Made by a program: the position numbers and the translations under genes
Origin: Notospermus geniculatus
Taxonomy: Eukaryota; Nemertea; Pilidiophora; Heteronemertea; Lineidae
Direction: 5' to 3'
Length of the DNA: 64,000 nt
NCBI GenBank assembly: GCA_002633025.1
Contig: NMRB01000137.1
Coordinates: 175,530-239,529 of the forward strand
Notes under the pieces: generated by a model
Database searches by the model: none
What the model was told of the DNA's origin: nothing
What the model saw: the letters and a program-made list of their open reading frames with translations, nothing else
Shown: in pieces, positions 55,222 through 64,000 of the stretch
Position numbering within the stretch: position 1 is the first letter of the stretch
Layout: each line of letters opens with the position of its first letter

Positions 55222-55384
55222 AGGAATTTTCTGCAGAGTTTTCCAAAAGCAGGCGGATTAAATGCCTATTTCAGTTTTAATACAAGGGGCTGCATCTGGT
55301 GGCCGTCCTATAAACGGAGTATATTTTGTAGCCTGTAGTATTTAATGCGTCACAAATGCATCATTTCAATTCCATCAGCACCAA
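55222..55384 (+). other. Probable GPCR 3' flank
   Basis: No canonical polyadenylation signal was found in the first 160 bases after the stop. Confidence 0.4.
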
Positions 55385-55509
55385 TAGAGAGTTTTCGCAA
55401 AGCTCCCGGAACGCCAACCCTAACGCCGGCCTCTTTGTTCGAAGAGAGGGCACCGAACATAGGATAGACGTTCGCGTTGGTGTTTCGGAGGCGTTGCGAA
55501 AACTCTCTA
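55385..55509. mobile_element. 125-bp MITE with TAGAGAGTTTTCGCAA ends
   Basis: TAGAGAGTTTTCGCAAAGCT at the left and TTGCGAAAACTCTCTA at the right. The interior has GGAACGCCAAC and TTCGCGTTGGTGTTTCGG, also inverted. A lone right end of the same type lies at about 20068-20083. Confidence 0.8.
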
Positions 55510-55614
55510 ATTACTCAAAACCGAAGCCGCCGGTTCGATTTCGATCTCACACATTCTGAAGGACTTGGTCTGAATTATCATTCATGAAAGATATTACTTT
55601 TAAAGGTTAATGCT

Positions 55615-56208
55615 GCTGAATCGGTTAATGTCGTCCTGGGTACACCTCATTATTACCCTGGGTATTCCGGGTAATCCTTTTTGTTACCCAGGACGATCCT
55701 GGGTATAAATAAGGTACCTTAACATTACCCAGTTTGAAATCCGCGCCAATGGCTGGTACTAGTATTCATAAAAGTTAGCAAATGCTTTTACTTAAGATTT
55801 GCACAGTGAGGTCCAATGTAAATGCACTTCAAAACTTGAAGTAAAAGCATTTGCTAGCTTTTTTGAATATCAGCCATTTTCCACCTGCGCTCGAGGTACG
55901 GTACTATCTTATTCTAGCCCACCACGTGCATTATGACGTGGTGATTGTCAGCAGCTGTCAGAATGGCAACTTGCGTTAAAGACTGCGATTTACAGGCGTA
56001 TTTACAATCTATTCCAACCTAGGATGGAATTTTCATTTCAAAAGGAAGAGAGCTGAAGAAAAATCTGGTGGATGTCGCGGATTTTAAAACTGGGTAATGT
56101 TAAGGTACCTTATTTGTACCCAGGACGATCCTGGGTAACAAAAAGGATTGCCCAGGATTACCCAGGGTAACAATGAGGTGTACCCAGGACGACATTAACC
56201 GATTCAGC
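55615..56208. mobile_element. 594-bp TIR element with 9-bp target duplication (Mutator-like family, copy 1)
   Basis: Begins GCTGAATCGGTTAATGTCGT and ends with the reverse complement; arms of about 130 bp carry TACCCAGGACGA and CCTGGGTA units. GTTAATGCT is duplicated exactly at 55606-55614 and 56209-56217. Same family as 62065-62756. A 9-bp duplication is characteristic of Mutator-like elements, but no transposase is present. Confidence 0.85.
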
Positions 56209-56562
56209 GTTAATGCTAGATAATTCGATAGATACGTATGTCTGATAGGTGCGGTTGGTCGACTCATTTTAATGGCCGTTGTTTCAGAATATGACGATAG
56301 CATTTTGAACGAAAGTGAAGCGTTGGTTGATGTACCCCACTGCGAGATTGCCGTTTTGACAGCAAAAGTGTGGGACATCGAACGAGTGCAAAAAACTAGT
56401 ACTCAGCCCAGCCACTGTCAGGGAGAAATGCACCAAAATCGCAGTTACCAGGTCCATATTCATAAACATACTTACCGGTAAGTCAAAGTCTGATGCCTAT
56501 TTTTTGTGTTGAACAAAGGATACATGTCACACTTAGACTTTTAAGTCTTTTAAGTAGTTTTA

Positions 56563-56918
56563 AGGCCTATTTACACAATGCGATTTGGACACACGTCCAA
56601 GACAGACGCGATTTTGTTGTACGATTCTGTCAGATCGGAAATTCTGTATACATGGTCCGATTTATTCATCCGGCAATATGGCCAGACTCATTCTTCGTCA
56701 AGCGCGCCAAGTACGTGACTTCCAACGCAGCCACCTGATTGGTCGAGTTCATGCGTCTTTCGTCCGACATCGGAACAAAGCAGAACATCCGTCTTGTGCA
56801 TCCGACATCGCAAAGGCCATAAAATTTTGTCGTATGTGCAGTAACACAAACCAATTTGAACGTACGATATGTCGGATCGGACAATCGGATGTAAAAATTG
56901 TGTCGTGAAAGTTGGCCC
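56563..56918. mobile_element. 356-bp MITE with TTA target duplication
   Basis: AGGCCTATTTACACAATGCG at the left pairs imperfectly with the right end (complement of AGGGCCAACTTTCACGACAC). TTA occurs on both sides (56560-56562, 56919-56921). The interior is rich in GTCCGACATCGG-type words. The frames across it are not genes. Confidence 0.65.
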
Positions 56919-56970
56919 TTACGAATATGGGCCCTGGCGCTGCCACCGGGATGTAGCCGTTCCAACATTA

Positions 56971-57502
56971 GTGAGGTCTCGCAAATTTGGAAACACGAAG
57001 TACGAAATACGAAGTTGGACTTCATTTCCATGACGTAAGGTATTTCAGGAGATGGTTCGTACAACACATTTGGAAGGTTTCGAAATCAAACGATAAACCA
57101 AATCTTTACGACAACGTTATTTTTCATACTACACATTAACCAGATTTTGCATTGCATTTCGGTACAAAAATAAACTTGTCGTTAATGTTTACGTTTATCG
57201 TTTGATTTCGAAACCTCCCTATTAACGCCTGCTGCAAGAACGTCTTTTAGCCTACGACGACATACCGATGTATATTAAACTTCAAAATTCATCTTTCTTG
57301 TCCACTTCGTAGATACCAAGTGGAAATTTAAAAATCCAAGATGCACCATAACTCTCTAGGTCTGATATGATATGCTAAAAGACGCAGTGGCAGCAGGGAC
57401 ATTTGTGGTAAACATCATCTCCAGAAATACATCGGGTTCAGGAAATGAAGTTGAATTTCGTATTTCGTACTTCGTGTTTCGTCAGATTGGCGAAACCTCG
57501 CC
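56971..57502. mobile_element. Inverted-repeat element with a second inverted pair inside
   Basis: Outer arms share AACACGAAGTACGAAATACG (56991 and inverted at about 57462-57482) with GAGGT and ACCTC at the edges. An inner pair, AGGTTTCGAAATCAAACGAT (57077) and ATCGTTTGATTTCGAAACCT (about 57196), sits between them. Either nested MITEs or a compound foldback. Confidence 0.75.
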
Positions 57503-58649
57503 GTTATCATATCAAAAGCGTCAGCGTCAGGATTAGTGTCAGAGATTATAAACAGCGACAAAGGTCCAATCAAAAGGGCGCTTACGGGACCGGCAGAAAC
57601 AGGGAGAGGGACTATGAATTCACCCTAAAAACACCTCTCAGGAACACCGCAGGGACACCCAAGAAAACACCACACAGGATGACAGGGTGTTTCTTGGGTG
57701 CTTCCAATGGTGTCCCAATGGTGACTCAGCGGTGTCCCAATGGATAAAATGAAACAGTCCCACCTCACAGACTCAGAGGTGTCCTTGTGAGGTGTCCGTG
57801 TGTGGTGGGACATTATAGGGTGTTCGTTTGTGGTGGGACATATGGACTAATGGAGTGTTAGAAGGATTGAGGGAATATGTGCCCTTTGGAAGTATTCTTT
57901 CCCTTCCGAGGACACTAAGGAGAGTACCCCTTGTACCTCATAAAAATGCTTGAAAACAGTGAAGTTGTCAAGACTTGTAAAGTTTTTGACAGGTGAAGAG
58001 ACTGCTGTGGAAGTGTATGTTTTACGTTTTAACATTAATTTGGTTCTTAGTCAAAATTATTAGCACCATATTCTCCCTCAAAATTGCAGATCAACTGTAA
58101 CCAACATCAGAAATGATTAATGTCTATAGGGCCCAGAAGTAGTGTCTATATGGCCCAGTATTTGACGCTCAACGTGCAAAGATCCATGATTATGGACGGA
58201 AATTACCTTATGATCGATACCCAATGAATACACTCAATAATTCAGTGGTCTCGGCCTCCGCTCGAAGCTGTCACCCTCAACCACTGAAACATTTGGTGCC
58301 GAAGTCCGTTTCTGAACACTAGGTGTCACTACCAGTTGCGCGGGAAAAACCAGCCAATGACTGATCAGCTTTCAAACAAGCTTTGGTCGTGTTGTTTCTG
58401 TGGACGCAATCACGGCAATCCAAGAACATGCTGAATACGAAGTGCTTACACCGCTGTACTGTCCCACATCGGGTCCTATGTGACGTTGAGTATGTTAACT
58501 TTTCATTTCGGAGTGAATATGTTAAAAAAAGTTGTGCAAAATAGCACAAAAAGCCCCGAATATACAGCTACGGCCACTCGATACTTGTCACGTGACCAAT
58601 GCAGCCAATAAGAAAATGTTTCATGTTTTCCTTAGTTACGCGAAATACT
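57503..58649. other. No gene; GGTGTCCC-rich inverted repeat at 57610-57840
   Basis: ACACCTC, GGACACCC and GGTGTCCCAATGG units repeat in both orientations and would fold extensively. The remainder to 58.6 kb shows no recognisable feature. Confidence 0.4.
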
Positions 58650-58911
58650 GGTCGCTGATTAGTTGATGACATTTTGCGCCATCTAGTGTAGAGAAACATG
58701 ATTTGGCCCCATCTGTGCCAGTGGTTGAGAGCGTATAACTAGTATTAAGCTCGAGGCCACTGGGGACGAGTGTACCCAATGAATTGCACAAGATTTCGAT
58801 AATCTTTCCCATCAAAGATGATGCGGCGTCAGTCACTAGGACTGAAGAGACCCCAAACGTTGCCAATAATGCGTTGAAGGTATCAAACTGAATTAAAGTA
58901 CAATGCTTCAC
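58650..58911 (-). pseudogene. LTR-retrotransposon integrase fragment
   Basis: The minus-strand frame reads IQFDTFNALLATFGVSSVLV, then TDAASSLMGKIIEILCNSLG. This corresponds to the integrase core around the second catalytic Asp (WxxxFGxPxxxxTDxGxxFxxxxxxxxCxxLG in Ty3-type elements). The flanks do not continue it. No LTR or frame partner found nearby; the Ty3-like remnant at 35 kb is a separate piece. Confidence 0.5.
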
Positions 58912-59512
58912 ATGTGTAGAAAGTGATGTTAGTGACTTGCGCAGTGACTGACTGTCGAGGCAGCAGAGTGATAACTCAGGTACTCAATGAAAGCGAATTT
59001 CAAAATATCATGGTACGACACCTTTAGTCCTTGAGTATCAATAAATTTGATATCCACAGTGATATTCAGAGCAGAAAACACAAAAAAAGAAACGTAGGCC
59101 TACTGATGTAAAAAATACGGATGATATGGCAACTGTAAAAAGGTTACCATGGCAACCCAAATATCACAAATGGGTAAAAGTGAATGTATTAAGCATATGT
59201 AGACAAAAAATAAATTCTTTTCTGGTAAAATAATGATTTTGTTAAATTGTCACTTCTCAAAAATGGCCATTTCAGAAAAATGCATTTTTCTCAAAAATTT
59301 CCCAGCAGATTTTTTTCTTTTTTCATAAAATCATAATTCATACCCTTAAGAAAGATGTAGCACAGGTCTCATGGTCTTAACATTTTTTTTTCACTTTACC
59401 CCTTTTAAAGCCCACTGTGCTTAGTTCATGCCTGCTTATCCAAGGACTGGACTGTGTTAAAATTCTCAGCCTCACGTGTCCAGGTGATTGAAATATCATG
59501 AGATTTTGATAT
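58912..59512. other. No gene recognised
   Basis: AT-rich sequence with A/T runs near 59260-59400; nothing coding. Confidence 0.4.
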
Positions 59513-59845
59513 ATCAAACTTGATAATTTGAAATATCTCTGCCTGTGGTAGAGATAGAGGCATGATAATACCCATACTTAGGTTATTGATGATACCCATT
59601 TCGATTATGCAACGACCTTGATGATCAGAGGTCAAGGTCAAGGTCAAACTTGGTAATTTGAAATATCTCTGCCTGGTAGAGGTAGAGGCATGATATCACC
59701 CATACTTAGGTTATTGATAATGCCCGTTTCGATTACGCAACGACCTTGATGATCAGAGGTCAAGGTCAAGGTCAAACTTGATAATTTGAAATATCTCTGC
59801 GTATGGTAGAGGTAGAGGCAGAGGCATGATATTAGGCATACTTAG
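59513..59845. repeat. Tandem array, ~130-bp unit, three copies, with AGGTCAAGGTCA
   Basis: ATTTGAAATATCTCTGC occurs near 59525, 59655 and 59785, each followed by GGTAGAG...GGCATGATA and CCTTGATGATCAGAGGTCAA. The GGTCAAGGTCAAGGTCAAAC segments contain TCAAGGTCA. The array is related to the interior of the 3629-4565 element. Confidence 0.85.
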
Positions 59846-59847
59846 GT

Positions 59848-60000
59848 TAATTCCTTTTATCTGTACCTTTTTACCTAGTACCTTTATTACCTAGTACCTT
59901 TTTTATCCAGTACCTTTTTTACCTGTACCGGTACCTTTTTTTACCAAGTACCTTTATTACCTAGGACCTTTTTACCGGTACCTTTTTTACCGTACCTTTT
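59848..60000. repeat. TACCTTTTTTACC simple-sequence tract
   Basis: About ten imperfect units of TACCTTTTTTACCTAG with occasional CCGGTACC. Confidence 0.85.
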
Positions 60001-60397
60001 TCTCTGATCCCTATCAACGTGCCTTGATCTCTATCAATGTATCATTCATGTACCGGGTACCGGTAGAGGCACCTGTACATCGGGAACCATACGACATTTA
60101 CAATGTCATATTGTTATTTTTTTGTTTCTTCTTTTACCTTTCTGTTTTTTTCATCGTGTATTTTAATGATCTTGCGTTTATTTCGCATGGGAATGTATGT
60201 AAAACATGTATTAGGCCTATCCAGTCATCATTACAGTCATCACTTCCTCCACATTCCTTAATTCCTCCCTTCTCCCCAACCATGCTTATTCGACATAGCG
60301 AACCCCTGTCGCCACCAGGCTTGTCTGTCGATATCATTTAACTATTTTACTAAAACATGCTGAGATTAACTTCTGATTTGCATGAATATTGACCTAC

Positions 60398-60584
60398 CTG
60401 TGATAAAATGTCTCGAACAAATGCGACTATTCTTCGATATCTTTTCAGATTCAAGATTCATGGCCGTGACCCACTTCTCTCGGACGGCTGGAAAATCGAC
60501 CGCTGACGGAATTCTGTACCATTTTAGGCCATTTCCCTTCTCGCAGCGCGATCTGTAGCCCCTGTTTATGCAGGTCTGCACCAT
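60398..60584 (-). CDS. THAP-type zinc-finger first exon
   Basis: The minus-strand ATG at 60584 opens MVQTCINRGYRSRC. It continues GLKWYRIPSAVDFPAVREKW, LESEKISKNSRICSRHF and IT, ending before GTAGGT at 60397, phase 1. The W/R..W and CSRHF (C-x2-H) with a start-proximal Cys fit a THAP DNA-binding domain, found in P-element-type transposases and host regulators. The second zinc Cys (usually GC after C-x4) is Tyr here, so metal binding is doubtful. The frame upstream of the ATG does not look coding. Downstream exons were not identified; a P-element relic or a partly decayed host gene are both possible. Confidence 0.55.
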
Positions 60585-60748
60585 TTTTGGTGATTTCTTT
60601 TTAAAACAAACGAGAAAATCGCAAAAAAACGGAAAGGAACACCGGTGACAGCGTTTTCCTTCCGTGTTTACATTTTGCCCACCAGCGATGCGCATGCGCA
60701 GTGTCCAAGGAATTGCTAGGCAACCAGAGCTGCGGATACGATGAATAA

Positions 60749-60801
60749 CTGTTTCCCTGGCTTCAGGGACATCAACGTGTCCGCTGAAGCCAGGGAAACA
60801 G
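60749..60801. repeat. 53-bp hairpin
   Basis: CTGTTTCCCTGGCTTCAG and GGACA pair with TGTCC and CTGAAGCCAGGGAAACAG across a short loop with one bulge. Confidence 0.75.
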
Positions 60802-61039
60802 CCCAGTGCCTCCAACAACATATCCAACACACAACACAGCTCCGTGCCCAGTTCCCTCACTCTGGATCCCAATTATACATATAGAGAAAACATCTAAGGA
60901 AACCCTGTGCAAACAGGGAGGCGTGAAAAAAGCCCCATTGCTGTGCGCTGGAGCTGATTACAAAGATAAGACCTGTATTTAAAAAGACACAGTATGTAAT
61001 TAGTAGATAAGTCTAAGTCTATTAGCCGCATGCGCCGCA

Positions 61040-61071
61040 GCTGCAGAGAGACACTATCGTCTCTCTGCAGC
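61040..61071. repeat. 32-bp hairpin
   Basis: GCTGCAGAGAGAC and its perfect complement enclose a 6-base loop. Confidence 0.75.
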
Positions 61072-62055
61072 AGCCGCTCATGGCTGCTATTGAAGTCCTG
61101 GTTAACGTAACGCAGTGCCCTTAGCTTAGGTTGATTCTCTCCAACCTCTCCCATTTTCCCTATGACAAAAATGCCAGACCAATGGGCAGAAGTTGAAGGT
61201 CGACCCAACAAAAGTATGATACCGGTAGATGACCTTCCGGCATTCAAAGTTTAGATAGCGTCCAGTACTGAATACGCCTCAAGACATTTAACTGCCTTAT
61301 GCCTTAGTACATATATCAGTCACATGAACATCAAAAGTTTGACATTTTTTTTGTACATTTAATATTCACCCCCTTGACGCAGAGGTCTGCTGCTCGTTGC
61401 CTGGTCGAGGGCCAAAGACTGTTCCCTGGAATTTGCTGGGGTTGGCCTGATGTGTGATTAGGCTGAAATCAATTTTTATCAATTATGGATTGTGTAATTA
61501 TTTATAGTGAGTAAATATACGGAACGAAGATAATAAGACCTGCACACTCCAATACCCAAAGAATGGCATCAGTAAACGATGAATAGATAAAGGGGAAAAT
61601 GGGGTGAGAGGCGACTGCAACTCACTAGCCAAATGGTATGGCACTCAATAAAAGATGAACAGATAGAAAGACAAAATGGGAGTGAGCGGCTCCAGATGGA
61701 ATAGGGATTGGGCAAAACGAGCGCTAGGCCTAAAAGCCATGCTAGACGACCTCATGTCGTCCTAAACCTGCAAGGAGAACTGGTAATAGGCAAGGTAATG
61801 AAGAAGTACATGTAAGGAAGTACAAATTCATAAACGTATACACGAACTACTAAGCATTTTCGTCAGGCCATTATATTTGAAGGATTAGATGTGCACCACT
61901 CCATGTGTACAATTTAATCATTTCCATCAATAAACGACTAAGATTGACATGCCGGATTTAAACATCTAGAACTCAAATATTCAGAGATATAATAAAATTT
62001 TATTGAAGAGGATTCCCTTGCCAGCATTGCCACATGAAGTCTATGAATTCATCGG
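61072..62055. other. No gene recognised
   Basis: Two related phrases (CAGTAAACGATGAATAGATAAAG at 61568 and CAATAAAAGATGAACAGATAGAAAG at 61646, quoted in part) suggest a decayed 80-bp tandem duplication. Otherwise nothing. Confidence 0.35.
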
Positions 62056-62064
62056 CATATTCAT

Positions 62065-62756
62065 GCTGAAGGGGTTATTGTCGTCCTGGGTACACATAAA
62101 GTGTACCCAGGTTCGATGTCGTCAAGTGAAATTGTACCCTGGGTCTACTTTCTTGTTACAAACTGTACCCAGGTTCTGATTTAGAAACCTCGGGGCGAGG
62201 TTGTTCTCGGTGAAGTCACTTGATATTGTGCCTGCAAGTTGGCCGTGCAAAAAGCTAAAGAAGAGAAGTTGGAAGAATTTTATTTTTGACTAGCTGAAGA
62301 GTTTTCAACCTCGGATGGTAACAGAGAAAGTTAATCAACTCGCCAGCTAGACAAGAAAACGTGTCATTTCCCTGTAGGCCTAAATGTGCATGTGCCATTG
62401 TGCATGGCCATGACGGGTTTGTTTGATCATGTGCCATAGCTTGCTGGGCAAACACTGCGAGCCTTTGTGTTCCATTGTTTGGGAAGGTGTGAAAAAGGGA
62501 TTATAGAGGGGCAATTAGTTCGCTGTTTCTCCTGTCAGTATAATTCCTCCAAGGTCATAGCAACAGGATCCTGGAACCAACATACGCTAATTCACGTATC
62601 CCACGAAATCTTGAGAATGAGCTCGTCCCTAGGTCTCTAAATCAGAACCTGGGTACAGTTTGTAAGAAGAAAGTGGACCCAGGGTACAATTTCACTTGAC
62701 GACATCGAACCTGGGTACACTTTATATGTACCCAGGACGACAATAACCCCTTCAGC
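62065..62756. mobile_element. 692-bp TIR element with 9-bp target duplication (Mutator-like family, copy 2)
   Basis: Begins GCTGAAGGGGTTATTGTCGT and ends with the reverse complement; arms contain GTACCCAGGTTCGATGTCGT. CATATTCAT is duplicated exactly at 62056-62064 and 62757-62765. The terminal sequence matches copy 1 at 55615. It lies just downstream of the pogo-like transposase frame. Confidence 0.85.
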
Positions 62757-62769
62757 CATATTCATCGGC

Positions 62770-63165
62770 ATGAATTCATCGGCAGTTATCCTTGAAGGAC
62801 TTGTACAGAGTTAAGTCGCAGGGCTGTAGGATGTGATTTGCATGGGGTGGAAGGCAATAGAGAACAATATCATTCTGCATGCAAAACTTTGCACTTTCTA
62901 AGCTTATGAGAGATGCGTGGCCATCAATAAGTAGACAAACTGGGAATTTCACCCCAGGCTTCCATTTTGAAAGATGGATAAAAAAAATTTGACCCACAAC
63001 TTATTATTTGTTTCTTTCAAGAAAATGATGTTCCCCGTCTTATATTCAAGGTTGCAATATTTCTCAACTGTGTCAACAACGAAGGACATTTTCCCAGTCG
63101 TTGTAGATGATTTGTTTTTCCCCAGTTCAAGCTCACCATGCATGAACTTTTGTCTCACCATACCG
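62770..63165 (-). pseudogene. Pogo/Tigger-like transposase fragment (DDE_1)
   Basis: The minus-strand frame 62997-62776 reads LSKWKPGVKFPVCLLIDGH, ASLISLESAKFCMQNDI and VLYCLPPHANHILQPCDLTL, ending FKDNCR. This is the central pogo-family motif (LxxDGHxSH, LPPHxTHxxQPxD) with the second catalytic Asp in DGH. The preceding part, in another frame (63161-62998: GNIIFLKETNNKLWVKFFLS), is probably the same protein after a one-base shift. Removing the downstream Mutator-like copy still leaves a stop after NCR. The N-terminal helix-turn-helix was not found. Confidence 0.7.
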
Positions 63166-63660
63166 CTGCGCAGCCATTGCTGTCCACATTCGCTTCTCTG
63201 TACGCCTATCTAAATTTGAATTCATTACAACGACCTACCGGTATTTATTTAGACATTACATCTTGATGGTATCATCTATACACATGTCCAAACGGCTTAC
63301 TGTGTTTAGCGTGACGCTCCTGTCTTTTCGGCTTCGACGCGGTGGAGGGCTGATCCCGGCAAGTGTGGAATCGGAACTTCCTGTTCACGAATGGGAAGTT
63401 TGTTTTGCGTCGTGAAGATCGAGTTCCTGGACTAGCCTTGGCCTACACGTTGTTCCTCTCTTAATTCCTTTTTAATTTATGCCTACATTTTCGTTTGTTC
63501 ATTCATTCACACGCACACTACCGGTAACTACAGGCGCGGACCCATTTTTCGGTGACCAACGTTAGAAAAATTCCCTTTTTTCAAAGTGCCACAGAATTGC
63601 CTTGTAATTTGTTTCTCAGATGCTGGGAAATCGCACCAACGGCCTTGTAGATTCTTTCAA
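63166..63660. other. No gene recognised
   Basis: GCTTCGACGCGG and ACCGGT words only; no supported frame. Confidence 0.35.
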
Positions 63661-63661
63661 A

Positions 63662-63810
63662 ACTTTCGGGGTTGGGGGTGGGGTTGGGGTTGGGGGTGGG
63701 GGTGGGGGAGACCCCCGCCGTAGCTTCGCGGCTTTGGCGCTCGGCTTCATCCGTCCGCCTGGTGGCCTTCTGTGCCCCCCCCCTTTACCAGAATTCTGGA
63801 TCCGCCCGTG
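63662..63810. repeat. G-rich (GGGGTTGGGG) tract with transposon-like end
   Basis: About 45 bp of GGGGTT / GGGGGTG repeats (63662-63710) could form G-quadruplexes. It is followed by GAGACCCCCGCCG, a CCCCCCCC run and CAGAATTCTGGATCCGCCCG, a phrase common at ends of dispersed animal repeats (recalled). Frames through it are compositional artefacts. Confidence 0.55.
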
Positions 63811-64000
63811 TCCCGCTTCAGCGTCATGCGATATCCACATTCCCTGCATCTTTGCAAACTTCCACACACCATACACCATTCGATGGTATTCCTCTTTCAG
63901 GCCGAGATTTCATTCAGCAAGAAATCAAACGTTACTCTTCTTCTGTTCCTTTGATTGCCATAACTTGACTCCCAAACTTCAGAGTTACTCAGTAACTCAC

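Noticed and set aside
60585-60872. N-terminal extension of the THAP frame
   Set aside because: The residues before the MVQTC methionine look like random translation; THAP domains normally start at the N-terminus.
63616-63968. Gly/Pro-rich frames on both strands
   Set aside because: Produced by G/C homopolymer and GGGGTT repeats.

Overview
The window looks like nuclear DNA of a marine invertebrate, probably a deuterostome. Coding sequence is sparse and split by GT/AG introns, AT-rich intergenic DNA is packed with transposon relics, and the palindrome TAGGCCTA recurs throughout. An echinoderm, hemichordate or amphioxus would fit. The exact clade is a guess from repeat style and gene families, not from a diagnostic gene. 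There are single-base Ns at about 10498 and 38636.

Only two loci look like host genes in reasonable condition. (1) On the plus strand, three exons (51065-51420, 54068-54288, 54600-55221) encode a rhodopsin-like peptide-receptor-type GPCR with DRV and NFxxY variants; one junction is off by one base. (2) On the minus strand, a Cys-rich exon resembling a PAN/apple domain (43148-43402) ends at phase 0. It is followed by two tandem, paralogous, beta-rich terminal exons (41314-42300 and 40081-41079), each opening with an AG acceptor at phase 0. This could be one gene with alternative last exons or two duplicated genes.

The rest is mostly a record of transposition. Transposase-derived or other degraded genes: a BED-like hAT fragment (2.2-2.8 kb), a split hAT gene (11.6-13.4 kb), a protein kinase pseudogene broken by a 923-bp element (21.5-23.2 kb), a Tc1-like gene in exon-sized pieces (25.0-28.4 kb), an IS630/Tc1-like transposase followed by a PHD finger (30.2-32.1 kb), a Ty3-like retrotransposon 3' end with LTR (34.5-35.6 kb), a mariner-like element with long TIRs (36.6-37.7 kb), a LINE 3' end (52.5-52.9 kb), an LTR-integrase scrap (58.7-58.9 kb), a THAP exon (60.4-60.6 kb) and a pogo-like transposase (62.8-63.2 kb).

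Between these lie many short non-autonomous elements. Several have readable target-site duplications: TTA or TAA (PIF/Harbinger-like), TTAA (piggyBac-like), 8 bp (hAT-like) and 9 bp (Mutator-like, two copies of one family). Two very long near-perfect hairpins (20.2 kb, 27.6 kb), large foldback elements, tRNA-derived SINE-like sequences and one minisatellite complete the picture. No rRNA, CRISPR, operon or bacterial feature is visible.
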